In this document: piece after piece, positions 1-11,306 of the stretch | Layout of the letters: each line of letters begins with the position of its first letter | How positions within the stretch are numbered: position 1 is the stretch's first letter | Assembly (NCBI GenBank): GCA_021904315.1 | Contig: CM038907.1 | Coordinates: 22,079,223-22,143,222 of the forward strand | DNA from: Sphagnum magellanicum | Lineage: Eukaryota > Streptophyta > Sphagnopsida > Sphagnales > Sphagnaceae | DNA length: 64,000 nt | Reading direction: 5' to 3' | Notes under the pieces: model-generated | What the model was told of the DNA's origin: nothing | The model's input: only the letters and a program-made list of their open reading frames with translations | Databases searched by the model: none | Made by a program: the position numbers and the translations under genes

Positions 1-940
1 CTTCAATATCAAGCCATCCTCCTTCACTTTTAGTCCATTTCTATTACTTTGAGTTTAGTTTGTTGTTGTTATTTTGTGTTTTCCCCTTTTCACATGTGCA
101 AGTTTTGGAGCTCTCAAACTTTGGACATTAACATCAAACTTTTTTTAGGAGTTTTTTTTTTAATTTATTTTTTTCAATTTTTGTTATATATTTAATCTTT
201 TTTGTTGTTTTGTGTTGTTTGTTTTTCATTTTTATTTTTTTTTAAGTTTTTTTTCTTTGTGATTATTAAAATTTTCAAATTCTTAATTCCAAGTTCTAAC
301 ATGTTTATTTTCCTTCTACAAAATCTATCCTACAACTATTTTAACATTTCCATTTCATACACATTATCAAAATCTTTTTTGCATTTTTTGCACAATGGAA
401 AAACAAGATAAATGTGAGTACTTTGTTATGTAAATGGTTGTAATTAGGGTTATCAAAACCAATGTGACATGGTCATTTTGTGTCAAGCATCATGTTAACA
501 TTTGTTTTTACACATCGATCACATCTATCAAACCTAATGCAAGAAAAAAAAAATTTACACCTGAACTACCCCCATTGCAATTGACAATTGAAAATTAATT
601 TGGTCATTGTAGGATGGCAACCAAAAAAATTCGGCTACCAATCCTACAACAACTAAAATTTGATCGTCAATTCTCTAACAATTGAATATTTTTGGTTTCC
701 ATTCTTGTGGTGACTGAAAACTTTTGGTCACCAATCCTATGACATCTAAAAGCTTTTCGTCACAAATATTGTGACAATGGAAAGTTTTCCATTATTAATC
801 GTGTGGTGACCAAATATTTTTTTGATTAATGTACATTTGGATTTTGATTATATGATTGACAATGGATTAATCTCCACCATTGATTTGGTGACAAAATTTG
901 CTATTGTTTAGTAATAAAAAAAGACCTTGCAATCTCAATT
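1..940. other. AT-rich DNA without a recognisable gene
   Basis: No reading frame here resembles a known protein; the open frame around 202-411 is a T-rich run. Between about 600 and 900 the motif TTTTGGTCACCAATCCTATG recurs in degenerate direct and inverted form (GGTCACCAA / TTGGTGACC-like), which suggests the remains of a DNA transposon end or an old tandem repeat. I could not define its borders. Confidence 0.5.
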
Positions 941-958
941 CACTTTCTCCTTTGAGGT

Positions 959-2010
959 ATGTGGGCTTCATGTTATTTAACAAACAACCATTGTCATATA
1001 CCTTGGGATGGAAAGGTGAAATTTGATCCTATTGTTAAATACCCAAAATTTACTAATCAGGCTTATTGTTTTTGTGTAATTTCGATGGAGGGAAAATTGA
1101 ACGTGTGGAATCCGTGGTATTTGATGCCAGAAGACAAGTCAGGTAAAGTGGAATGCAAGTTTTGTAGTAGTGTCATTTCATACTACAAGGATAGAATGTT
1201 GTTCCATTTGGGCAATCAATATGATGGTAATGGGCAAACTAGAATTATAATGTTTTCAATGGCATAGCTATTGGTGAAGGCCCTATTTGCTTGATGTGGC
1301 AAACTTGTCCCTCCACCACTAAATGACATGGAAGTACTAGCCCATTTCTTTGATGGGCGAATAGAAGACATTGCCATTGAAATACTGAATCTTTTAGTGA
1401 AAGGAAAATCTATTTTGATGTCTCAAGTGTAAAGGGCTCAAACTTGCACTTGACTTTCAAACAACACATAGGATTTTAATAGATCCCCAAATAACAACAT
1501 TCGAACCTTCTGATATTGCCTCAGGATTGAATTTAGCCAAAAAACAAGATTTGGACAAGAAGTGAACAACTTTCTTTAATGAAGTCTACATACTTTTCAA
1601 TGTTGTGTGACAGCATGCATTCTTAAAAATTATGAAATCAATTTCAAATTTCAAACCGGGCAGAAACCCCCATCATACCATGGATTGCGCACAAATTTGT
1701 TAAAACAATCCAAGGTTGATGTATCCAAACAAGTAATTAAAAGGACAAGGAATTCACTTGACAAATGTGGAACAACCATTTATTCTAATGGTTGGGACAA
1801 CATTACACGTTGTCCATTATTGAACATAATGTATTGGTTGGATATATTGAAATAATTGAAGTCAACAACATTGTACAAATTCATATAGACAATGCTTCAA
1901 ACATGAAAAGCACGGCTGATTTTTTAATTTATCATTTTCCAAATCTTTACTTTCAAGGTTGTGCTATTCATTTTCTAGACTTGCTATTAGAAGATTAAGG
2001 AAAAACAACA
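959..2010 (+). pseudogene. Decayed hAT transposase (BED finger + DUF659)
   Basis: This is a broken hAT-superfamily transposase gene. The first open piece (959-1267) ends in a BED-type zinc-finger remnant: a C-x2-C pair in VECKFCSSV followed by an H in the MLFHLG stretch. The second piece (1607-1998) carries the DUF659/RNase H-like start: a HGLRTNLL motif, the SNGWDN motif (normally S-DGW) and then HIDNASN plus the CAIHFLDLLLED block, which corresponds to the family's TDNAS...CAAHCLDLMLED. The two halves of this second piece lie in different frames that overlap at about 1792-1855, so there is a frameshift, and stop codons separate the BED part from the DUF659 part. The C-terminal dimerisation domain is not seen; an inverted solo LTR starts right after the LLLED block. 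Clearly non-functional. It is a different subfamily from the hAT at 15-30 kb. Confidence 0.8.
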
Positions 2011-2017
2011 TGAGTGA

Positions 2018-2837
2018 TGACGCGCTCCCAAGTCCCAAGTTAGCCCCAAGTTGGGTTAAATCACTCAAATTATGGAATTTCTGGGACTTGGGGAACAGTC
2101 ACAGCTTCCAACACTAAAGGGGGTGAGAAGGGTGTACTGAAAGCTCTGGGATAGACTAGGAAGAGGGACAAGCTTACTCAATTATACGGTCCTACATTCA
2201 AATCCAACCAACAAGTTGGTTAAATCTCATTCTGCACCCTTTTGGTGTTGGGACAAGCCACGGGCTACCTTGGACTCACTTGACTCACCACGGCCTGGAC
2301 TTGGGGGAAGCCACCACCTTCCCCCATATAGTATTCTCTACAGCTCTCCGTTGCACTTGCATCCAAATGGCTCTTTTTCCCGGGACTCCCAAAATGGAGT
2401 CCCGAATTTGTCCTGGTTTGGACTCCCGGGACTTTGGACACGCATAACTTTTCGCCTTGAACTTGGATCGGGACAAAGTCTAAACCAAAGTTGTAGCTCT
2501 CCTCGAGAGCTTTTCAATGATGTGTCACACTTTGCCTGCACGCACCAGAATCAGGTCGATTCCTGACTTTTAATGGTCGGGAGTCAAATTGCCAATTTGA
2601 CTCCCGACCTTTCTTTTGACCATAACTTGTGCTGTAGATGTCCAAATGGCTATACGAGGCCATTTTGGACATCTACACTTCAAGACCTTTCCAACGATAT
2701 AAAGAACACTTCAATGTGAGGTGTTTTGGCCACTAAAATTGCACTCTGAGTTTTTGAAAGTCATGGAGGACTCCCATGTCCCACTTTCGGGAGTGTGAGT
2801 GGCGACCTCACACTTCCCTCAAAGTGGGGTTGCGACA
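2018..2837 (-). mobile_element. Solo LTR, TGTCGCAACC family, inverted
   Basis: Read on the minus strand the segment begins TGTCGCAACCCC and ends GCGTCA, the same termini as the plus-strand LTRs at 9039-10008 and 23113-24132. The interior shares the CCCGGGAGTC-type palindromic words, the long GGAAGCCACCACC / CTTCCCCC block and the paired GGAGTC/GACTCC words. No PBS, PPT or coding sequence is attached, so it is a solo LTR. It is the most diverged and shortest copy (820 bp). A clean 5-bp target duplication is not visible (left flank AGTGA, right flank GTAGG). The open frames on both strands here (for example 2216-2566) are by-products of the GC-rich LTR. Confidence 0.85.
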
Positions 2838-3224
2838 GTAGGTGGAGGAAAAAGTTCGCCTTGTACTAAAAATGAAATATCAGAGGGGTGATGATTTTCA
2901 GTTACCTCTCCTAAACTATGTGGTTAAATTTCACCAAAAAAATAATCCAGTGGAATATCCAATTCTAATATATCTCGAATCGAAATTTCCTCTCCCTCTA
3001 ACCAATGATTCAATTAACTAGAGAGGGTTGCAGGTGTTTTAGTACTTTCAAGCATGGGATTTAATTTTAGTGGAAACCTTGCACCAAAAATTTATGTAGT
3101 CCGAACTAAACTTGGATTCCGCATCCTGCCTTTTTTTTTTCAGATTTAACACTTCTAGTGATTGGTTTATTGGGGTGTGTTTTCCTAACAACGATATCAA
3201 ATTTGTAGGATGAAGCTATCCCAA
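2838..3224. other. Unassigned sequence between LTR and CACTA element
   Basis: A short open stretch follows the LTR but I do not recognise any protein family in it. It may be the continuation of whatever the solo LTR and the CACTA element inserted into. Confidence 0.4.
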
Positions 3225-4118
3225 CACTACACCAAAATGCGTCCTAGTTCACTTTGGGTTTCATTAAATTTTAAGTGAATTTGGACATTTTTACCATGGT
3301 GAAACTTGTCAACCCCCTAGCGAATAGGGATTAATTGTTATGGATAATGAATTGATTCACTAATACTTAATGAAATAAGGTTACTCTCAAGTGAAATACA
3401 AATTTACCAAGCCATTCACTTGTTTGTTAATTAACTAGACAATGTGGAAATTAATTAAATTTAAATTATTTAATATATAATATTATTGATAATTTCATAT
3501 TTTTAACCTATGAATTATTGACATGTGTCACCACCTAATTACCATAGGTTATTGGTGATTATTTTATTGATGGCTATTGATGTCTATTCTATTGGTGGAT
3601 ATTATTAGTTATTTTATGTTATATTATGACTATTGGTGACTATTCTATTATAAATTATTGTTGGATATTCTAGGTTATACTATCATAGGCTATTGGTATT
3701 TATTATATTTTAAATTTTTTAAAAAAAATCATAAGTTATTATTAGTTATTTTATGTTACTTTACCTTGGTTCATTATGTTTTATTTAGATTATTTTAAGT
3801 ATTATATTTAAAATAAAATAACTTATAATCACGTAAGGTATAAATTAAAATAACTAAAGTAACCTAAAATAATATAGGGTATATCATAAAGTAGCATTTA
3901 TAAGGTATTTAAAACGACATAAAAATAAACCTATTTATTACAATAAATTATAATTGTGAATTATGTCAACTAATAATGAAACACAATGTTTACATAATGA
4001 TATTATAGTGAAATAACTTTAACCAAAGTGAAATCACTAAAATGCAATGAACTTATTTCAATTTTAAGGTCCCATAGTGATTTAGGCTAGTGAACTGCAC
4101 CCCACTTTTGTAATAGTG
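3225..4118. mobile_element. Non-autonomous CACTA (CMC/EnSpm) element
   Basis: The element begins CACTACACCAAAATGC and ends ACTTTTGTAATAGTG, so both ends carry the CACTA signature, and the rest of the terminal repeat is similar (CACTACACCAAAA versus CACTATTACAAAA). It is flanked by a perfect 3-bp duplication, CAA at 3222-3224 and CAA at 4119-4121, the size expected for CACTA transposons. AGTGAA/TTCACT words are dense in the first and last about 200 bp, like the subterminal transposase-binding repeats of this superfamily. The 894-bp interior is very AT-rich (TATTATTGGTGAC-like words) and encodes nothing, so the element depends on a transposase elsewhere. Confidence 0.85.
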
Positions 4119-5880
4119 CAAGTTCCATGACCACAAAACTGGTAGGAGAGTTGGTGGAATTTACAATTGTTGTGAGGTTTTTGGTTGGGTACTTGTCCCA
4201 TCAACTTTTTCAACATCATCCATTTCCTCGTTTAGATCAATCAATGCATGCCAAAAATGTGCTCTCGAAATTTTGGTGCCTCTTGTAACTTGAATTTATA
4301 GTGGAGCCCTAACAACACCTTCATTCACCTCCTTAGAATCTAGTACTATGAAGATCAAGTCTATTGAAAACCAATTCTGGAACATGATGTCGACTACTTG
4401 GGTAGTGCTAAATTTGGTGTTATCTTTACTCACCTCGAATTTTGTTGGTGCAAACAAATCCCATAGCTTAATCTATAGGTTGACGAACATAGTTATGCAA
4501 CCCAATTCACTTTAATTGCCTACTCGGTTAAAACAACCAAGCTCATTAACTTATTGGTTACATAGGTAAGTTGATTGCCCTTTAGCTAGATTACTTGAAG
4601 TAATGCTAGTAGCTAGGCTACATACATCCCCTTGAGAAGGGAAACCTTCCACCCCTTTCGATCAACTAGTGTTTCTAGTGGAACATTTTTTTGGTAAATG
4701 GCAGCCTCCTTCTCCCTCTCTTTCCTTCTCCTTCTCCTTGGTCAACTTGGCCAATATTTTGGTAATACTTGATTTTGGTAGATGGAGCATCTTTGCCATT
4801 GTTTTTTTTATGATGAAAACCAAAACTCCCTAGACTATCAATTCAATGATGTCCGAGTTCAAGCAAGTGAAGGCTTATAGGAACTCTTTCACTAGTAATC
4901 AAATCGGATTCAACTGAATATTGAACAAACCAAAAACTCCAACATGTTTTGACCACTCCACATCCTTTTTGACAGTCCATCATTAGAATTTATCCATCTC
5001 CAAAAACAATTATCTTTCCTTTATTGGAAAAAGTCACTACCATCTTTTTTCTTTTCTTTTCCTCTCAATCTATTTCTAGTGCAAGTTGACTGCCTTTTTG
5101 GTTCCGAATCTAAACTCTCCTTCCTCTTCATTCTCTCTACCATTTCTTTGTTGATCCTCCCTTTCACTTTCACAGAAAAGTCGCTGCAAATTTTAGTAGC
5201 ATAACAATACTGAAGAGAAAGAAGGAGAATTAAATGAAAAATGTCTTCTTTTATAATAAAGTTCAGGTGCTTAATTTTGATGCCAGTTGCAAAAAACATT
5301 TTGGTATGGATGAACCTTTTTTTCCTTTTGGCATCGATTTAATGGGTTGGATGAAATAACACCCTGTCATGATTATTTTGACATCCTTTGCAAAATCTAT
5401 CACAAACAATTCTATGGTGGATTCTCCCTTTGTGGATTCCATACTAAAATTCTTCATACCGATTCCAAGCTGGAATGGTCTTGGTTTCTTGCAAGACTTA
5501 TCTCAAACATTTTTGTTGTGGAATCTTCTTTTGGGGACTCCACATTGGAATTATGTGGGCAAATTCCAAGCCAAAATTTGTCTTAGCATTAACTAAATTG
5601 AAATCTCTTACTTCTTCACCTAGAAGCTACCCTTCTAATTTGGTAGGCATCCTTCTTTTCAGTTGGTCACTACCGGAATCTAATCGACCAAAAATTAAAC
5701 TAAGTTTAGTAGGGATATGATATTTTGATTGGTCATTTCCAAAATTTGGTTTTCGATTAATGTTGTTTTTCAATGTAAACTTATTTTCAGTAAAACCATC
5801 TTAAAAATCTTCTTATAAGTCCTCTTTATGCTCTCCTCCCCCTTTGATGGTGGCTTGAGTCCTCAAGGAGCTTTACCCAA
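4119..5880. other. Unidentified sequence with minus-strand open frames
   Basis: Two overlapping minus-strand open frames (5263-5457 and 5021-5299) stay open and are Lys/Ile-rich, but I do not recognise them. They lie downstream of the gypsy integrase on the same strand, so they could be the element's 3' end, a chimeric segment, or chance. The stretch 4690-4740 is a C/T-rich low-complexity tract. No LTR for the gypsy element was found here. Confidence 0.35.
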
Positions 5881-6079
5881 GTATTAGTAAGTTTTTAACT
5901 TGTTGATGTTCACCAAAATGGGATTTAGTTCAAATTTGTCAATGTTGACCATCAATATAGTATTATTAAGGAAGCAATATTGTATTTTATACATGCCAAA
6001 CCATCATTTTTCGAACAATCTAGTGTGTTCACTTCTACATTTGGGAAACCAAAGAATTATGTTTCCCATAGAGAAGGTC

Positions 6080-6965
6080 TTGATTTTGTGGTGTTGTTGA
6101 ATCCATAACGTTGTGTTCCATTGCTTTGTATTGTCCAATTTGCTCCAATTATGCCAGCGATTAATGAGAACATGAGTGGGAAAAATCTCAATCAAAATGT
6201 GAATTGTTCATGGGCAACATATATTATGTTGGCATTAAAAGGCAAAGGCCATAAACTAGCTGAAATGGTGTATGTCCCATAATTACATTGAATGTTGTTC
6301 GGTAAGCATATATAATTGTGTGTATGTGTTTATTCCAATTGGTGTGGTTTTCATTCATTAACTTAGTAAGAAACAAACCAATGACCTTGTTGGTTGATTT
6401 TGTTTGGCCATTACTTTGTGGGTAGTAAGTGGTTGAGGTTGTGTGTTGTAACGTAAAATGGTTTGTGAAAATCTTAATGGCATCATTAATGAAGTGAGTG
6501 CTTTAATTGCATACTAAAGTAAGCGGACAACCAAACCTCGTGAAAATGAACTCATATATGAATTTCGCAATCACAACCGTTATATTGGTGCATAATGCCT
6601 TTGCTTCCACCCACTTGGTGGCATAATCAATTGTTACCATAATGTTCTTGTTTCCAATATACATGTTGATGGGTTTGATTGGGCCAAAAAAATACAATCC
6701 CCACTTCTTAAAGGGTTTTGCCGATAGCAAAGTTACTAGTTTCACTATGTTACTTTGTATTAAATTTTTTGTTCGTTGACAATTATCACAAGCTTAGTAA
6801 TATTGGAAAGCATCATTGTGCATCATGAGCCACTAAAATTGGCATCCAAGATCTTACAAATTGCGATTTTGGATGAGAAATGACCACCAACCAATTCCTT
6901 CATGCATTTCATGTAGTATTGTGGGTATTTTCAAATCTTCAAAGCAACGCCTTAGAACTTAGTCT
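6080..6965 (-). pseudogene. Ty3/gypsy integrase, decayed
   Basis: Minus-strand translation gives the zinc-binding region end (ACDNCQR), then the start of the catalytic core, YFFGPIKPI...[12 protein letters not shown], where the D in TIDYATKW is the first catalytic Asp. The GCPLTLVCN stretch follows, where the family has D (..SDNG), so the second Asp is replaced by Asn. Next comes TYYPQSNGQTKSTNKV, containing the usual NGQ-E segment with E changed to K, and then AYRTTFN and the TPFQLVYG motif. Stops and frameshifts continue towards 5880. The order on the minus strand, protease (10.7 kb), RT/RNase H (8.9-7.5 kb), integrase (6.9-6.1 kb), is the Ty3/gypsy order. Not functional. Confidence 0.85.
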
Positions 6966-6982
6966 TGACCTTGATGATATAA

Positions 6983-7413
6983 GGGTTTAACCACTCTATT
7001 AGGAACCACACGTGCCCCTTTAGACCACTACTTTATTATTAAAATCTTCCTGGAATCTTTTTAATACGTCCTTCAAAAAAAAATTTAAAATCTTTAACAT
7101 TTTCTTAATACTATTATGTTAAGGTGAATATTTAAAAATATGTCATTAAAAAAAATTTCAAATTGTGATTTTAATGTCAAAATTGCTTTAAGTTGCTTTT
7201 ATGCAATTTTTAAACAATGGATACAAGAGGTTAAAAATCTTTATACATATTTTTCACTCATTAGATTGCTTCCAAATTTTTATGACATGTACATAATGTA
7301 TTGACAATAACATTTTATTAAAAATATATATTTATTATTATTTTATAATCCAAAATTCAGAAAACAAATAGTGGTTATGATTGCTTTTGGTACATGTTAG
7401 TATTATTGCACCC
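6983..7413. repeat. 0.43-kb interspersed repeat, copy 1
   Basis: This segment is a near neighbour of the segment at 10857-11306. Both start GGGT(C/T)TAACCAC(G/T)CTATTAGGA and end (T/A)TGCACCC, with shared blocks such as CTATTATGTTAAGGTG, ACAAGAGGTTAAAAATC and TAGTGGTTA. It interrupts the gypsy element between RNase H and integrase. The ends GGGT...ACCC suggest an inverted terminus, and the flanks share only ATA. It is not an LTR of the gypsy element, because the integrase lies outside the pair. Probably a MITE-like or non-autonomous DNA element; class unknown. Confidence 0.65.
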
Positions 7414-7559
7414 ATAATTTTCCATGTACCAAATAAAAACATAAAGATCTCAAAGCTAGCTTTTTCTTTTGTTCTCAACTATAGTGAATTATAAAGTTTT
7501 TGGTAAAGAGGTACTTGAAAATCTCCTATAACCACACCAATTGTAAGAGGAAAAAAATA

Positions 7560-8930
7560 ACATCCATTGTTTGGTCAAATATTCCACTCTGTTTTGTTAG
7601 ATTGGGCATTCGAGATAAAGCATCTGCCATAAAGTGAAATCTCCCTAGTTTATAAATTACCAAAAAAATGTTTTCTAAGAATACTAGTAGTCACCTTGAT
7701 ATTCTCCTTGAAACCTAAGGTTTTCAAATCAAGTATAATAGCACCATATGGTCCACATAGAAAATAAATTTGTTACCAAACAAATGATGACAAAATTTGT
7801 GGAAAACATACATGTACATGATTGTGAGTGCTTCCTTTTCAGTTGTCATATAATTCCCTTCATCATGGTTGAACAATTGAGATATGTAGGCAATTGGTTG
7901 GTCACATTTCTAGTAAGGTTTTGTGCTAACATATTAATGTTTGCCATATTAGAGGTGTTTGTGTAAACATGAAACTCTAGGTCCTAATGGGGTGAAATCA
8001 AGATTGGTGCGTCCATGTAATGATGTTTGATCTCTTCCCAAGCTTATTAACACTTTAGTGTCCACTCAAAAGCCTTTGCCTTTCATAGTAGCTTGGTAAT
8101 GGGAGCCATGATAAATGAAACATCTTTAATGAAACATCAGTCGTATTTTGCCATGCTATTGAAAACCTAAATGTCCTTAGGTTTTTTCGATGTAAACATG
8201 TGAACAATGGTTGAATTTATTTCAGATCCAATAACTAACCTTCCTTGGATACCATGTAACCCAAGATAACTCCTAAATGCATGAGGAACTTGCATTTCTC
8301 AATGTTCAAGTTAATAACGGATCCACTGCATTTATTAAAACATAATTGTAGCTTTGTTAAATGGGTGTTCAAATCTGAAGTCATACGTGAATAATTTCAT
8401 GAACATTCTAAGATAATCTTTGAAAGTCATACTCACCACTTGTTGATAAGTTAGTGGAGCATTCTTGAGCCCAAATGGCATGAATACCCAAACAAAAATT
8501 CCCCAATTGATGATGAATGTAGTCTTGTACCTATCTGATCATGATTTGGTGAACTTAAAAATCCATCCAAAAATGAATACATCTCATGACCCGTGACCTC
8601 GTCCTGAACCTCTTCAATAAAAGGTAAAGGATATGGATTTTTCTTGGTTGTAGCATTAAGTCACCAGAAATCCAAATAGATTTTAAGTTTGTTGTTTTTT
8701 TTCAGTATAATGACAATTAATGATAGCCAATTAGCTTCCTCCATCGGGGCAATGAAGCATGCACTTAAGAATTTGTCCAAATCTTGCTTGACTACCACAA
8801 CATAATTTGGGTTCATTTAATACCTTGCTTGATGAATAGGTGCAATTGTTGTGTCAAACTTGATGCAATGTTGAGCAATACGTGATGGGATTCCTTTCAT
8901 ATCAGTATAATTCCATGCAAAAATGTTGTT
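7560..8930 (-). pseudogene. Ty3/gypsy reverse transcriptase and RNase H, decayed
   Basis: The minus strand encodes a recognisable RT palm: YKTTFIINWGIFVW then MPFGLKNAPLTYQ (the conserved MPFGLxNAPxTFQ motif), followed by a degenerate FTYDF where YxDD is expected. Downstream come the tether and RNase H motifs QPIAYISQLFNHDE-NYMTTEKEALTI (family: QPIAY.S..L...E.NY...EREAL) and a decayed end near 7560. Several stops and frameshifts are present. The 0.43-kb repeat copy 1 separates this block from integrase. The catalytic YxDD is lost, so it is a ruin. Confidence 0.85.
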
Positions 8931-9038
8931 ATATTCCTACAACAAAGTTTCAATGCTCGTTGCAACTAATTCGTCTAAGGTTACATTTAGCTTTACCATC
9001 TAAAGGTTATCAGTAGTTCCCAAATTGAAGAGTCTTAC

Positions 9039-10008
9039 TGTCGCAACCCTAGCTTTGGGCTCATAACCAAGGCAAAGGGGTTACAAGTTTGCGGGCCAAG
9101 AGGAAGCTCGGGAGTCAAAGCAAAGAGGTCGCAAGGATGCAAGCCAAGAAGAAGCTCGAGAGTCACATCACATACTCCCGGGAGTGTAAGAAAGTGTGAG
9201 GGAGTATGAGGGAGTGAACCCTCACACTCCCAAGGCAACTCCCACTTTGGGAGATGGAGTCCCAATGGACTCCTGAAACGTCAGAGAGTAATTTAAGGAG
9301 TCAAAACTCAATGGCTTGTAGCGTTCTTTATATCATTGGAAAAATATTAGAACTTAGATGTCTAAAATGGGCTTCCATTGCTCATTTAGACATTTGAAAC
9401 ACGTTATGGCCAAAAGAAAGGCCGGGAGTCAAATTGCCGGTTTGACTCCTGACCAGAAAAAGTCGGGAATCAACTCGATTTACTTAGCTATAGAGGGCGT
9501 ACGACATATTGTTGGAAAGTTCTTGACGAGAGTTACAACTTTGCTTCAAATTGCATCTCGATCCGAGGTCTATTTGCAAAATTATGGGGCTCCAAAGTCG
9601 CAAGAGTCCCAATTGGCACGATTTCGGGACTCTCACTTGGGAGTCTCGGGAGAGAAAAACCATTTGGATGTGGGCTATGTGGCCAGCCATAGAGTATACC
9701 ATAAGGGGGAAGGTGGTGGCTTCCCCCAAGTTCGGGCCGTGGTGAATCTAATGTATCCGTGTTGCCCGTGGCTCGTCCTAGCACCAAAGGTGCTCCAATT
9801 ATGCACTAACCACTTTGTGTGAGCTATGTGCAGGCCCATGTGAATGAATGAAGCTTGTCAACTCTTCCTAATCCCATCTCGGAACTCCAACACGCCCCTC
9901 TACCCTTCAAAGTGTTGTGAACTAGGGAGTGTGCCCCGACTTTTCCCTTTTTCGCTATCTTCTACTTGGACTCACATTTGAGTCTTTCAAGGAGTTGGGA
10001 GTGCGTCA
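9039..10008 (+). mobile_element. Solo LTR, TGTCGCAACC family, with 5-bp target duplication
   Basis: The LTR runs TGTCGCAACCCTAGCTTT...GGAGTTGGGAGTGCGTCA and is flanked by a perfect CTTAC duplication (9034-9038 and 10009-10013). It shares its whole length with the copy at 23113-24132. No PBS, PPT or internal region is attached. It sits between the protease and RT of the minus-strand gypsy element, so it inserted after that element. Open frames within it (9358-9822 +, 9484-9787 -) are inside the LTR and are not conserved as proteins across copies. Confidence 0.93.
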
Positions 10009-10407
10009 CTTACTTGGTGATCCTCATGTATTGTTTAACATGTAATATCCAAATCTTGGACTTTGATGCATGTTGGGGTAGAATCCACTTGGATTTGTCT
10101 TTTAGAATGTGGGAAGTTAAACATAAGATCTTCTATATTGACTTTTGCATTAGAAATTACATAATTAATTTTTTTTTATTCTGATAATGTAATGGTCCTA
10201 ATTGTAAACAAATTTAGTTCTACTACAAAGAATATTTCTTCTTCATTTGTGATTCTTTTCATCAATCATAACATAGCAAAACCTTGGGACGTTTGGTATT
10301 ACTATCCAAATGCTTGGTTGCAACTATGGTTTGCATTGTTCATTATTTTCAATGGTGATTAGATTGTTCCCTCAATCATGGGTGACACATGCATTACGCA
10401 ACCAAGG

Positions 10408-10855
10408 TCAACCTAAGAACATCAAATAACTAGAATCCAAAGCATTGTTCTTCATTACCATGTAGGTTGTAATGTACAAAATCCCATGGATTTGGATATC
10501 AAGGTCCTTGATTGGTCCAACTAGTTTGGTGATGGTTTGATCTACCATCTGGAATGTATATGATGCTAGTTTAAGGCTAGGCAATCCTAACCATTTCCAA
10601 AATTCCTCCGTCATGATGTTCACATTGGATCCTCCATCCAATAGGAGGTTTTCAATAATGTTTTTGCCCACTTGAACCTATATCACAATCATGTGAGGAT
10701 TGATCGCCATCAAAGCAATAACTAGATTAGGTCTTGTTGCGATGATATATATATATTTTTGGGCCAACTTAGCAACAACATATTGTTTCAAATTTGGAAC
10801 AATCTTGAAGAGTTGACCCAAGATAAGAATATGTTTACTCTCCAACAATTGTTGG
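10408..10855 (-). pseudogene. Ty3/gypsy gag end and aspartic protease
   Basis: Minus-strand translation gives LGQLFKIVPNLKQYV at the upper end, a spacer, then GKNIIENLLLDGGSNVNIM, in which LLDGGS is the retropepsin active-site D-G-S/T-type motif, followed by MVDQTITKLVGPIKDL and YMVMKNNALDSSYLMFLG, the usual C-terminal part of gypsy proteases. From 10671 down to 10408 the frame is intact. The upper end is cut at 10856 by the second 0.43-kb repeat. Context is the 5' end of the pol region of the minus-strand gypsy element, whose RT lies at 8.9 kb beyond the solo LTR. Confidence 0.88.
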
Positions 10856-10856
10856 G

Positions 10857-11306
10857 GGGTCTAACCACGCTATTAGGAGTCACATACGTGCCCCCTTAAA
10901 CCATTGCTTTATTTTTAAAATATTCTTAAACTCTTTTTAATGCATCTTTTTTAAAAACATTAATTTTTAAAAAAATTATTAAATACTATTATGTTAAGGT
11001 GCATAATTTTAAAAATCCAAAAATATGTAGTTAAATTTTTTTTCAAATTGTGCTTTTGGTGTCAAAACTATTTTTAAGCTGCATTATGCAACTTTTAAAC
11101 ATTGGTTACAAGAGGTTAAAAATCTTTATACATATTTTTCACTCATTAAATTGATTCCCATTTTTTATAATATGTACATAATGTATTCACAATAAAAATT
11201 TATAAAAATATATTTAATTTATTATTATTATTATTTTATAATCCAAAGTTCAAAAAATAAATAGTGGTTACAACTATTTTTGGTACATGTTAATCTGAAT
11301 GCACCC
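10857..11306. repeat. 0.43-kb interspersed repeat, copy 2
   Basis: Second copy of the repeat described at 6983-7413, in the same orientation, with a few short indels in T- and A-runs. It truncates the upstream side of the gypsy protease reading frame. Termini GGGTCTAACC and TGCACCC. No convincing target duplication (left TTG, right TAG). Confidence 0.65.

Noticed and set aside
202-411. 69-codon Phe-rich frame
   Set aside because: T-rich low-complexity sequence, no motif.
9358-9822. 154-codon open frame and its antisense partners
   Set aside because: Within a solo LTR; only its last part stays in frame with other copies, with no conserved start or motif.
6983-11306. The two 0.43-kb repeats as LTRs of the gypsy element
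   Set aside because: Integrase lies outside the pair, there is no TG...CA end, PBS or PPT, and the repeats interrupt coding sequence.
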